A stretch of 64,000 nt of DNA from Candidatus Thiodiazotropha endoloripes (GTDB lineage Bacteria; Pseudomonadota; Gammaproteobacteria; Chromatiales; Chromatiaceae), in the NCBI RefSeq assembly GCF_001708965.1, contig NZ_LVJW01000006.1, positions 620,001-684,000 of the forward strand, read 5' to 3'. Positions within the stretch are counted from its first letter, which is position 1; each line of letters starts with the position of its first letter. Positions 52,236 through 61,050 of this stretch are shown one piece after another. The notes beneath the pieces were generated by a model. That model was not told where the DNA came from. It did not search any database and was given only the letters and a program-made list of their open reading frames with translations. The position numbers and the translations under genes were made by a program.

Positions 52236-53472
52236 CCGACTGGGCATACTCACCTACGTGGCACTGGCCGTTCGTAACCTGGTACGCAACCGCCGCCGTA
52301 CCACGATCACCCTGCTGACCATGATGTTCGGCATCGCCACCCTGACCCTGCTCAGTGCCCTCAATGATGGCTGGCTGAGTCAGATGAAGACCAATTTCAT
52401 CCTCAGCTTCACCGGCCATCTGCAGATCCACGCCAAGGGATTCGAGGCTTCACAAAACCTGCGGGACAACATTGCCGATCCCGATACCATATCCCGCTAT
52501 ATGGACACCTATCCTGAGATCATCGGCTGGACCCAACGCATCCGCACCTCCGGACTCGCCTCAGTCAGTGGCAACAGTACCGGTGTGCAGATTATGGCCG
52601 CCGACCCGGAGCAGGAGACCTGGGTGACCTCCATGGACCAGAATGTAAAAACCGGAGTGTGGCTGCGACCCGGCATGAACAAAGATCTTTTACTGGGTAA
52701 GACCGTGGCGCAAAATCTCGGTGCGAAATTATCTGACCGGGTAATCCTGATGACCCAGCGCCCCTCCGGCGAAATGATCTCCGAGGTCTACTATCTGAGA
52801 GGCATCATCGAGACCGGCGCTCCACAGATTGATCGCACCCTGGCACTGATCTCGCTGGATGGGGCCCAGCAGTGGCTGCAGATGCAGCAGGCGGTGACCG
52901 ATATCGTGATCCGCGCCGACCATCATGATCAGACCGATACCCTCTACCGGCTGTTTGTTCAACAGCTCTCTGAGCAGGTCTATGAGATCATGCCCTGGCA
53001 GGAGCTGGATCCGATGGTCAGGCAGTGGCTGGAGTTCAGTGATGCCTATGGTTTGATCATCCTGTTTGTGGTGATCCTGCTGGTGCTCACGGAGATCCTC
53101 AATACCATGCTGATCTCCTTGCACGAGCGCCAAAAGGAGCTTGGGGTGATGATTGCCATCGGTACCCAGCCCCATCGAATCTTTCTGATGCTGCTGTTTG
53201 AGGCGGTGCTGCTGATTTTTGTCGGTGCCCTGTTGGGCTATCTGATCGCATCCCTGGTGGTGATGCTGCTGGCGGATGGCGGTATCGATCTGACCGGTTA
53301 TGCCAACGCCTTTGAATTTTTCTATATGGACCCGGTGATCCACCCCCAGTTGACCCGGGACTCCGCAGTTAAAATTCTGCTGGCCACGCTGGTGGCCGCC
53401 CTGCTCGCAGGAATCTACCCGGCATGGAAAGCCACCCGCCTCTCAGTAAGCCAGGCTCTTCGAATCCAATAG
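52228..53472 (+). CDS. ABC transporter permease, FtsX/MacB/LolC type, subunit 2
   Basis: A 414-residue paralogue of subunit 1 with the same topology: LAVRNLVRNRRRTTITLLTM at the N-terminus, a periplasmic domain, LHERQKELGVMIAIGTQPHR in the coupling loop, and GIYPAWKATRLSVSQALRIQ at the C-terminus. The two proteins should form a heterodimer, as LolC and LolE do. It overlaps subunit 1 by 8 bp and precedes the ATPase by 7 bp. The shared length and sequence point to a gene duplication. Confidence 0.9.
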   Translation: MVSRLGILTYVALAVRNLVRNRRRTTITLLTMMFGIATLTLLSALNDGWLSQMKTNFILSFTGHLQIHAKGFEASQNLRDNIADPDTISRYMDTYPEIIGWTQRIRTSGLASVSGNSTGVQIMAADPEQETWVTSMDQNVKTGVWLRPGMNKDLLLGKTVAQNLGAKLSDRVILMTQRPSGEMISEVYYLRGIIETGAPQIDRTLALISLDGAQQWLQMQQAVTDIVIRADHHDQTDTLYRLFVQQLSEQVYEIMPWQELDPMVRQWLEFSDAYGLIILFVVILLVLTEILNTMLISLHERQKELGVMIAIGTQPHRIFLMLLFEAVLLIFVGALLGYLIASLVVMLLADGGIDLTGYANAFEFFYMDPVIHPQLTRDSAVKILLATLVAALLAGIYPAWKATRLSVSQALRIQ

Positions 53473-53479
53473 GTGGACC

Positions 53480-54316
53480 ATGCCGGAAGACAACCAATCA
53501 ACCATCATCCAAACCTGTGACCTGCATAAATGCTATTGGGTCGGCACCATGCCCTACCCGGCGCTGCATGGTATCGACCTGGAGATTCAGAGCGGTGAGT
53601 TTGTCGTGCTGGCCGGTCGTTCCGGCTCAGGCAAGAGCACCTTGTTGAACATAGTTGGCGGTCTGGAGTCAGCCGATCGGGGACAGGCCCAGGTTCTGGG
53701 CGAAGATATCCTGAAGATGGGTAACAGCCAACGCACCGGGTTTCGGCTGGCGAATATCGGTTTCGTCTTCCAGGCCTACAATCTGATACGTGTACTCAGC
53801 GCCCGGGAAAATGTCGCCTATGTGTGTCAGCTGCAGGGAAAGAGCAAACAGGAGAGTCTGGAGATCGCCAACCACTGGCTGCATGAGGTTGAGATAGGTC
53901 ATCTGGGTTATCGTCGCCCTGACCAGCTATCCGGCGGTCAGCAACAGCGGGTTGCCGTAGCCCGGGCCTTGGCCACTGATCCGAAAATCATTCTTGCGGA
54001 TGAACCGACAGCCAATCTCGACAGCACCACCGGCAGACACCTGATCGAACTGATGCAACGATTGAATCAAAACCTCGGCACCACATTTCTGATCTCCTCC
54101 CACGACCCGGATGTGAAACAGGCTGCAAGTCGGCTGATCAAATTGAGTGATGGCTTCATCGTCAACAGCTGGGATGAAGAGACTAAGCCTCCGGTTTCAC
54201 TCGCCGTAACCTGCCCAATCCGCAACCGTCCCTTCAGCGAGCGACTGCGTCACTTTTTCAATCCTCGTCGTACAGCCGATCAGCAGAAAAAGCAGGGAAC
54301 ATCAAGGCACAGCTGA
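53480..54316 (+). CDS. ABC transporter ATP-binding protein (LolD/MacB-like)
   Basis: A 278-residue ATPase with GRSGSGKSTLLNIVGG (Walker A), the Q-loop FVFQAYNLIRVLSARENV, the signature LSGGQQQRVAVARAL, Walker B IILADEPTANLD and the switch His in ISSHDPDV. The FQxYNL pattern places it in the LolD/MacB class. About 50 residues after the domain form a basic tail not found in LolD (residues 230-278, FNPRRTADQQKK). It is the last gene of the unit. Confidence 0.93.
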   Translation: MPEDNQSTIIQTCDLHKCYWVGTMPYPALHGIDLEIQSGEFVVLAGRSGSGKSTLLNIVGGLESADRGQAQVLGEDILKMGNSQRTGFRLANIGFVFQAYNLIRVLSARENVAYVCQLQGKSKQESLEIANHWLHEVEIGHLGYRRPDQLSGGQQQRVAVARALATDPKIILADEPTANLDSTTGRHLIELMQRLNQNLGTTFLISSHDPDVKQAASRLIKLSDGFIVNSWDEETKPPVSLAVTCPIRNRPFSERLRHFFNPRRTADQQKKQGTSRHS

Positions 54317-54319
54317 GGA

Positions 54320-54346
54320 CAAAAAAAGCCGGCATAAATGCCGGCT
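54320..54346 (-). terminator. Terminator after the RND gene
   Basis: AGCCGGCAT/ATGCCGGCT form a stem (54327-54346) followed on the minus strand by a seven-U run, 36 bp after the RND stop. It sits between the converging ABC and RND operons and may serve both. Confidence 0.85.
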
Positions 54347-54382
54347 CGAGGTCATACTGAGCCGAAGCCCAGTCAACTTTTT

Positions 54383-57148
54383 TTAGTTTTTATACTCACC
54401 AAAAACAAATCTCGGCTTCAGCCAGGCCACCAGCATCGGCAGTATCGTCAAGGCGGTCACCACATCGATCAACAGAGCCTGACTGATGTAGATACCCAAT
54501 CCCCAGGTATTGGCCAGATCGGTATTCAGCAGTGGGATGAAACAGCCCAACAGAACCACAACCGAAATGATCACCGCAGAACCGGTGGTATTGAGGGTAT
54601 TGACCAGCGCCTCCTGCCAGTTACCGGCCGTCGCCTGCATCTCCTCCTTGAGCCTCGACATCATGTAGATACCGTAGTCGATACCCAAGCCCATGGCGAT
54701 ACTCAGGGCTACTTGCAGGTGGAAGGCCAGATTACCGGACCAGTTCTGGATACTGGTCATATATCCACCCAAGCCATACTGGGCAAACAGGGTGATGAAC
54801 AGCAGTACCATCAGAATCACCGAGACGACCAGTGAACGGAAGATAAGCGCCGCAATCACGAATACCGCCGCGGCCGTGAGCAGGGGCCCTGAGAGCCAAT
54901 TATCCACGGCAACCTCCCGGGTCGCCTCAGTGGCGCCGAGAAAGCCACCCAAACCAGGCCTTACATAACCTGAGCCATCCACAGAGAGTTCATTGGTATC
55001 ACCGGACAGATCGTCAACCGGTCCGGATCTCAGGCCGAAGTTGACCTTGCTGAAACCGGGATCGTTCTTATGGTCTTCGATATACTCCTGGATATCCATG
55101 GTGACGTTGTGAGTCTCCACAGGATCCATGGTATTGATGAAGCCCATCACCACCCCTTCGTTCCAGTTCTTCATGACAAAGGAGTCCATGTCCCCCTCTT
55201 CGGTCATGGTCTCCAAAAGACCATTGTAGAGCTGCACGATATCATCACCGCCACGATCATCATCCGGATCGATCTCACGCAGCTTTTTCGAGGTTGGAAT
55301 ATAGAGATCCTTGATGTCAGGCTGCTCTCCCGGCTCAGCGGTCAACAGCATGTTCACCAAACGGATATATTGGGCATAGGATCCGGTGAAACCGATATGT
55401 TCATGTGAGCGCATCCACTCCTCAAGCGCTTCAATGTCAGCCAGCACATCAGCTTCGTTGAAGATACCCTGGGCTCCGCAGGGATCGGGATCCCAGCAGT
55501 TCAACTCCTGTTTGGCCTTTTCACACTGAGCGAGCTTCTCCTGGGGGTCCTCTATGTCATAGATCTCTTCCGGGAAATAGGTCTCCACACAGAGCTCGGA
55601 TGTGGGCTCCTTACCGCGTATGGGTATGGATACCGAGATAACACCCGGCATGATCTCATTCAGACGTTCGATGTGCTGAATGGTGATCGACTTCTCCTTG
55701 AAAGCGGCACGTGAATAGTTGATACCCTTCTCCACACCAGGCATCAGATCCTCACTGGTGCCATTCAGGATATCGGTCTCATAGACAGACCAGGCCATGA
55801 TCGCCATCACGATACCGATCGGGATCAGCTTACCGGGACCGGTCAACAGACCGGAGATAAAGCTGCCCACCTTGGTCTCCCACTCATGCTCATGCCCCTC
55901 TTTCGTCTCACGGTGACTGCAGGGAAAAGTCATCATCAACAGCGGGATCAGGGTGGTGGTGGTAAACAGCAGAGTCAACATGCCGAACATGCCGAAATAG
56001 GCATAGGCCTTGTAGAACGAGATATCCACGGTTGCCAGGGTGGCAAAGCCGACCATATCGGTGACAATCGACAGGGTTGCCGGAACAATCGTATGGGAGA
56101 TGGCGGAGCGGGCAGCCGACTCGCAATCCCCCGATTTCGCCTGCTCCTGCATGAAGCGCCGGGTTACCTGCACCGAGTGGCCGATACCGATGGCCAACAA
56201 CAGCATCGGGGTCAATACCATCATGGTGGTCAGTTTGAAGGCAGAAAAGCCCATCAGTCCCAGGGTCAGGATGATGGTGGCACTGACACCGATGATCGGA
56301 AACAGGGAGCCTCGCCAATTGCGAAACTCAAACCAGAGTGCGGCGATGACGATGGCGAATGAGATAACGAACAGCCACCACTTGTTGACCAGGTCGGCCA
56401 GCATCCAGGCGAGAAAGTAGGGCTCACCGGCTACCAGCACCTCGAACCGATCATCCTCACTGTACTCATCCATCATGGCGCGGATTTCACGCACCCAGGG
56501 CAGATAGATCTCTTTTACCTCATCGGTATAGTCGCCGATGATGTAGAGGGATTTCGCGGTACAGTTCTTCTCATCTTTTTGCGAAAACTCACACTTGTTG
56601 CCTTCCGCATCCTCAAAACCGATCAGCATCGGGCCGATCACCGGATTGTTTTCGATGCCCTCTTTCAAAAAGGCCAGTTGCTGTGCCGCCTTTTCGGGAT
56701 CACTGCTGATGCCCTCGGTGGGGATCAGACGCTTGAAGACCAGACCGTTCTCATCCGCCCCCATGTACTTGATCTTCTTCGCCGCCACATCGATGAAATT
56801 CGACTCACGGGCTGTGGGCAGGTCGACCAGTCGATTGTGGATCTCCTGCACCTTGTTCACGAACCAGTTCTTGTAGACATCCCCTTCATTGATCCGCAGG
56901 GTGAAGACCATCAGGTTACCCATGCCGAAATTGTGTTCCGCATAGAGGTTGGTCGCTACATAGCGGTTGCTCGGCGGCAACAGGGTATCCGGGTCATTAC
57001 GCATGTCCAGATTCTTGATCTGCAGTGCGGCGAGGATTGTCACCACCAACAGGATCATCATCAACGGCCAGCGATACTTGATGACAAAATCCGCGTAGCC
57101 TTCTGCCCAGGCATTATTTGTTTGTTGTTTTGCTGTAGAGCCGCTCAT
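54383..57148 (-). CDS. RND-superfamily transporter (MMPL/HpnN-like)
   Basis: A 921-residue inner-membrane transporter with two repeats of a helix, a large periplasmic domain and five helices (helices near 29-47, 257-430 and 445-460 in the first half, 750-905 in the second). LLLAIGIGHSVQVTRRFMQE and SIAMGLGIDYGIYMMSRLKE are the two GhxD-type helix-4 motifs of the lipid-exporter branch. The periplasmic loops carry six cysteines (CEF...NC; C...C...C...C at about 524-570), probably disulfide-bonded. It is the last gene after DUF1329 and DUF1302, a recurrent trio. Cargo unknown; a lipid or hydrophobic molecule is likely. Confidence 0.88.
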   Translation of the reverse strand: MSGSTAKQQTNNAWAEGYADFVIKYRWPLMMILLVVTILAALQIKNLDMRNDPDTLLPPSNRYVATNLYAEHNFGMGNLMVFTLRINEGDVYKNWFVNKVQEIHNRLVDLPTARESNFIDVAAKKIKYMGADENGLVFKRLIPTEGISSDPEKAAQQLAFLKEGIENNPVIGPMLIGFEDAEGNKCEFSQKDEKNCTAKSLYIIGDYTDEVKEIYLPWVREIRAMMDEYSEDDRFEVLVAGEPYFLAWMLADLVNKWWLFVISFAIVIAALWFEFRNWRGSLFPIIGVSATIILTLGLMGFSAFKLTTMMVLTPMLLLAIGIGHSVQVTRRFMQEQAKSGDCESAARSAISHTIVPATLSIVTDMVGFATLATVDISFYKAYAYFGMFGMLTLLFTTTTLIPLLMMTFPCSHRETKEGHEHEWETKVGSFISGLLTGPGKLIPIGIVMAIMAWSVYETDILNGTSEDLMPGVEKGINYSRAAFKEKSITIQHIERLNEIMPGVISVSIPIRGKEPTSELCVETYFPEEIYDIEDPQEKLAQCEKAKQELNCWDPDPCGAQGIFNEADVLADIEALEEWMRSHEHIGFTGSYAQYIRLVNMLLTAEPGEQPDIKDLYIPTSKKLREIDPDDDRGGDDIVQLYNGLLETMTEEGDMDSFVMKNWNEGVVMGFINTMDPVETHNVTMDIQEYIEDHKNDPGFSKVNFGLRSGPVDDLSGDTNELSVDGSGYVRPGLGGFLGATEATREVAVDNWLSGPLLTAAAVFVIAALIFRSLVVSVILMVLLFITLFAQYGLGGYMTSIQNWSGNLAFHLQVALSIAMGLGIDYGIYMMSRLKEEMQATAGNWQEALVNTLNTTGSAVIISVVVLLGCFIPLLNTDLANTWGLGIYISQALLIDVVTALTILPMLVAWLKPRFVFGEYKN

Positions 57149-57183
57149 GGCTCACTACTCCTAGATTTCGCTGTGAGTCGACC

Positions 57184-57205
57184 GCCGCCTGGGGAGCCAG
57201 GCGGC
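57184..57205 (-). promoter_or_regulatory. Intercistronic hairpin between DUF1302 and RND genes
   Basis: GCCGCCTGG/CCAGGCGGC form a perfect 9-bp stem with a 4-nt loop, midway in the 87-bp gap. There is no U-run, so it more likely stabilises or processes the mRNA than ends it. Confidence 0.55.
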
Positions 57206-57235
57206 AGACGTTGGGTTTTCACTGCCAGTCTGGAA

Positions 57236-59452
57236 TCACTCAAAGATCCATTTCAGACCCACCTGAAAGTTTGATGAGTCTCTGAACTGACCGAAGGTCG
57301 TATTCTCTTCACCCCAGTAGTTGTTCCACTCCACAGAAGCCAGCAGGGTATCGGTGAAAGTGTACTCAACATCGAAGCGGTTCCATTTGCCGCCACCCTC
57401 TTCGTAAATGAAGATGTTGTTCCAGCGATGTTCCTGAGACTCGCCGAAGGGCTTGGAGAGAAAGATCGAGTAGAACTCTTTATCCTCATATCCCATGTTC
57501 AGGCCATTCGACAGACTCATGGTGGCGAAATCCGCCGTGTAGCGACTGCAATCCATGGTCACGCCGGTCTGGGTGCGACAGGTATCCGGCTCATCGATAA
57601 AATCCAGATTGCGGAACTGGATGAACTGGCCACTGATCAACAGGTTGGTTGCCACCGTGATATCGGCGCCCAGGACATACTTGAAGTAGTCCGCATCTTC
57701 CATCTTGAGTGCGTTGGTCAGATCACCGATGCTCAACAGAAACTTGTCGATAACCGGCTGTTTATCACCTTCGTCATAGAGAAATTCACCTCTGAGTACC
57801 AGCGGAATATCCCCGGCTTCAAGGGCATAGTCAAAGGAGGTACCGAGACTGTTGACCCGATGCAGCTGCTCTGTGAAGCGCAGGGTGGGCGCACCGGTTC
57901 CCATCGCCATCGCATCGTTGAAGGGATTGCCGTCAGCCAGCGCCGGCAGCACGCCACTCGGATCGAGCGCACCGGAGTAGTTACCCGCTGCATCGTGTAC
58001 CAGTATGGTGGTGGCATTGCCCATATCCCAGTTTGCCCGGGCCTCATCCCGGGTCAGGCTGGTAGCCACATCCGGTACGAAGGTGTCATTCTGCTGTGGA
58101 CCAGGGGTACCGTTGGTGTCGAAGAACAGGGTAGGCGCACGCTGCACGATCAACTCGTCGCCATTGGCATCACGCCAACTCAGATCGATGTTCGGGTTGC
58201 CGCTGTAGTGGTAGAAGTAGTTGACGGACCAGTTCAAACCACCATCGGTTGAATTTCTGAAGCGAAAACCGCCATTCACATCACTGTCATCCGGGTAGTC
58301 TTTGACCCACTCGGATTCGAAACCGGTCAAACCGCCACCTGCAGTAAAGCTGGTAAAGGTGTTGAAGGTGGCGAAGGTCGCATTCGCCATATATTCGAAG
58401 GCGGAAGTTGCTTCATCCGGCTGCCAGGTCACCTCGGTCGGTGAGAGCGGTGTCAAACCGGTGATCGGCATCAGGTTGGTCTCACCGAAGTTCCCATTGG
58501 GATCGCTGACACCGGGAGGAAATCCGGGTTGGCCGGTAAATCCGAACTGAGTAAAGGCGTTGAGCAACAGCCAGCCGGGTGCGGCAGCCGGGTCGGTCGG
58601 TACGGTGGGATTGAGCAGGCCAGGTGTGGTCGAGGCATCCCAGAAGTTGCCGGCAAAACCATCCACGGTCAGACCGGCAAAAAGATTCAGACCCAGGGGC
58701 AGCGCCATACCGCCGGTGAAACCACCACCCATGGCTGCGCCATTGAAAGTGGCCGCCACATTACTCAATGCCGGGGCGATGTTGTAGAAGCCGTTTACCT
58801 GTCCACTGATTGTCTCCACCCCCTTCATCAGGAAGGGATGGCCGGCATCACCGTCGGCGTTGAGGCCTGGAATCTTGTTCTCTTCAACCTGAGAGACAAT
58901 CAACTGAATGTTGCTGTTGTCACCGATGTTACGTTCCGCATTGAGCATCCAGATCGGAATACGGGAGTCCTCCATGGCATTCTGGTTGAGCTCGCGAAAA
59001 TCGGTGGGATTGATGATATCCAGCAGTTTGATGCCGTCAGCGGTTCCCCACACGACCTGCTGTTTACCGACACGCAGGTCCCAATCGAAGACCGTGGCAT
59101 CGAAATAGAGCTCTCTGAGGTAGTCGTGCTGGGTATAGAGCCTATGCCCCTTATAGTCGTCATTCACGCCCTCGGAATCGTAGATCACATTCAAGTCGGC
59201 GTGCCAGGTAATGGCATCACCAACATACCCATTCAGGAACAGACGCACTGAGTTTTCGAACTTCAGCAGGTCCCCTTTGTCATGGCCTTCCATATCCAGC
59301 ATGCTGTCCGCTTTGCCGGTAACCTGACCGTCTCTGGTAAAGACTGATGTCTCATTTTTCAAGTATCCGCTGTACTCTATCTCGGCAACGGCCGCACCGG
59401 GTACGAGCATGGCGAGTAGAATCGACTGATACAACTTACTGCGATTGAACAT
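57236..59452 (-). CDS. DUF1302 outer-membrane beta-barrel protein
   Basis: A 738-residue protein with a signal peptide (SILLAMLVPGAAVA, cut near residue 23) followed by IEYSGYLKNETSVF and alternating beta strands to the C-terminus, ending in FQVGLKWIFE, where the final Phe and Trp-Ile-Phe pattern suit BAM-dependent barrel insertion. DUF1302 proteins resemble porins or lipid exporters and co-occur with DUF1329 and RND genes. GGGAGG is well placed before the ATG. Residues 190-360 are Gly/Pro/Asn-rich, likely a plug or long loops. It probably forms the outer-membrane pore of the RND system. Confidence 0.88.
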   Translation of the reverse strand: MFNRSKLYQSILLAMLVPGAAVAEIEYSGYLKNETSVFTRDGQVTGKADSMLDMEGHDKGDLLKFENSVRLFLNGYVGDAITWHADLNVIYDSEGVNDDYKGHRLYTQHDYLRELYFDATVFDWDLRVGKQQVVWGTADGIKLLDIINPTDFRELNQNAMEDSRIPIWMLNAERNIGDNSNIQLIVSQVEENKIPGLNADGDAGHPFLMKGVETISGQVNGFYNIAPALSNVAATFNGAAMGGGFTGGMALPLGLNLFAGLTVDGFAGNFWDASTTPGLLNPTVPTDPAAAPGWLLLNAFTQFGFTGQPGFPPGVSDPNGNFGETNLMPITGLTPLSPTEVTWQPDEATSAFEYMANATFATFNTFTSFTAGGGLTGFESEWVKDYPDDSDVNGGFRFRNSTDGGLNWSVNYFYHYSGNPNIDLSWRDANGDELIVQRAPTLFFDTNGTPGPQQNDTFVPDVATSLTRDEARANWDMGNATTILVHDAAGNYSGALDPSGVLPALADGNPFNDAMAMGTGAPTLRFTEQLHRVNSLGTSFDYALEAGDIPLVLRGEFLYDEGDKQPVIDKFLLSIGDLTNALKMEDADYFKYVLGADITVATNLLISGQFIQFRNLDFIDEPDTCRTQTGVTMDCSRYTADFATMSLSNGLNMGYEDKEFYSIFLSKPFGESQEHRWNNIFIYEEGGGKWNRFDVEYTFTDTLLASVEWNNYWGEENTTFGQFRDSSNFQVGLKWIFE

Positions 59453-59552
59453 GAAAGAATCCTCCCGAATTCACTACGACAAGGCTCCCAATGTAAGAGC
59501 GTCGCGCAATGATGGTGTTTGCCGACCGCTTGCGAGCCAGCCCTGTTAAGTG

Positions 59553-59580
59553 GAAACACCCGGGCAATGCCGGGTGTTTC
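59553..59580 (-). promoter_or_regulatory. Intercistronic hairpin between DUF1329 and DUF1302 genes
   Basis: GAAACACCCGG/CCGGGTGTTTC form an 11-bp stem with a 6-nt loop, 12 bp after the DUF1329 stop. On the minus strand it is followed only by CACUUAA, so it may be a partial terminator that lowers expression of downstream genes. Confidence 0.6.
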
Positions 59581-59592
59581 AATTTTTAGTTA

Positions 59593-60570
59593 TTAGCGCT
59601 TTATTTTTCTCAGGGTCTTCTCTGACCAATAATCCGATTTCCAGGCTTGGTTGTATTGAACGATCTCACGTGGAATGACCGCCCAGGTCTCATGACCTGA
59701 CTCCAGGGTCTTTCCATACCAGTAGCCCCAGTATTGGGCCCGTGGATCATCCTGTTCCAGACTGCGCCAATCCCGGTCGATCACTTTGACCTGCTTGTCC
59801 CCTTTAAAATACTCCGTACGGTAGTCGGCGAAGGTTTTGCTATCCACATAACTGATGCGATAGTCATACCACCAGTTTTCCCGCTTGGTGGTGCTTTTCA
59901 GCTTGTAGACCTCTTTGCCTTTATGATCGCAGGCGGCATCCGGTGGGTTGGGCAGATATTTGTTTTTCGATTCAGCCTTGTCGATTGCGCCAAGGCAATC
60001 GTTGAAGGTATCGGTGCCGACCAGCTCATGGGTCTCATCCTTGGGTTTTCTCAGGGTCACGTCACCAAAGGTGAAGTCGGTACCGCCCCAGGCATCATCA
60101 TGGGCAGGCTGGGCAAAACGTCTGATTTTCCTCAGTGCGGGCAACCAGATCGAATAGGACTGACTCTTGTTGTCATCGACGTAATCGGTAATCAGCATAC
60201 CGGTGCCTTTCAACTTGCCGGAACGGAAGATCGCGATATCCTGAGCATTGGTGGCGCTTTCACCATAATCATTGTTGAGATATCGCTCAACCGTGATGGT
60301 GGTGGGTTTGCTACCGGCGGATTTATTGACGATCACGGTGATCTTGCCCGGTATTGCCCGATTACTCTTTTTCGGATCCTTGTTGTTATTGGTGATACCG
60401 AAATTCTTCAACGCATAAAAGTGGTTGACGAAATAGACCTGGTTGGCAAGCTCATCAGCACTTGGTGTACCGGAGGGTAGCGGTAGATCCTTGGCTACCC
60501 CGGCGAATATGGAACTGGAAAACAACAAACCGACAGTGGCCATTGCGTAGACTTGGTTACGCATATGCAT
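59593..60570 (-). CDS. DUF1329 periplasmic protein (LolB-like fold)
   Basis: A 325-residue protein with a signal peptide (AMATVGLLFSSSIFA). DUF1329 proteins have a LolA/LolB-like half-barrel. Visible segments are SYSIWLPALRKIRRFAQPAH, DDAWGGTDFTFGDVTL, and a C-terminal half with WWYDYRISYVDSKTFADYRT. It begins the operon with the DUF1302 barrel and RND pump; AGGAGG lies seven bases before the ATG. It is likely the periplasmic shuttle of that system. The chemical cargo cannot be read from sequence. Confidence 0.87.
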   Translation of the reverse strand: MHMRNQVYAMATVGLLFSSSIFAGVAKDLPLPSGTPSADELANQVYFVNHFYALKNFGITNNNKDPKKSNRAIPGKITVIVNKSAGSKPTTITVERYLNNDYGESATNAQDIAIFRSGKLKGTGMLITDYVDDNKSQSYSIWLPALRKIRRFAQPAHDDAWGGTDFTFGDVTLRKPKDETHELVGTDTFNDCLGAIDKAESKNKYLPNPPDAACDHKGKEVYKLKSTTKRENWWYDYRISYVDSKTFADYRTEYFKGDKQVKVIDRDWRSLEQDDPRAQYWGYWYGKTLESGHETWAVIPREIVQYNQAWKSDYWSEKTLRKIKR

Positions 60571-61050
60571 ACTGAATCCTCCTGATGTTGAGCGGTATTT
60601 GTGAGCTCAACCGCCCTATTATTAAAATTTTAAGTGTTTCTTATGAGCGACAGTTAATGTAACTTCTCTATTAATAACAGAGTTACCTGCTGTTTAGCAA
60701 TCCGGGTTATCCACAACATAGGCAGCAGAAAGCACCTGAATTGTAGAATCACATTCCAACCAAGTCCTAGCAGGAATTGTATTTAAACTGCCCATGACAG
60801 CATGGACTCTGATTCTTAAGGTTTTCTTACGTCATACAAGACAATCAATAACCCCGATTTAATTAAGGTCTTTGACAGTTATTATCGATCATTTACCGAG
60901 AAAAACGTTTTTCTTCAGAAAGTGCGCTTATGATTGGCTCCATCCGATACGAAATAAACGACCGTTTCACAGTGAACAGGCGATTTGAGCTTGAATTTAA
61001 CCCCTTGATATAACAAAATTTCCAATTCTGTTGGCTGCGTACCCGCTCAG
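60571..61050. other. 480-bp divergent spacer between the DUF1329 operon and hemA
   Basis: This AT-rich gap must hold promoters for both directions. A likely hemA promoter lies at its right end and is listed separately. TTGACA occurs at 60872 without a matching -10. A hairpin-like GTAACTTCTCT/AGAGTTAC pair is at 60659-60686. No ORF, tRNA or repeat is recognised. Confidence 0.45.
60985..61014 (+). promoter_or_regulatory. Candidate hemA promoter
   Basis: TTGAGC (60985-60990) and TATAAC (61009-61014) are 18 bp apart, 36 bp before the hemA ATG. The -10 is good and the -35 moderate. Confidence 0.45.

Noticed and set aside
53480-54316. Calling the ABC unit LolCDE or MacAB by name
   Set aside because: The permeases and ATPase are of this class, but there is no MacA, the ATPase is a separate protein, and the LolA-like protein is divergent; the cargo is not known.
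60872-60900. TTGACA at 60872 as a hemA promoter
   Set aside because: No -10-like hexamer at 16-18 bp; the pair at 60985-61014 is better.
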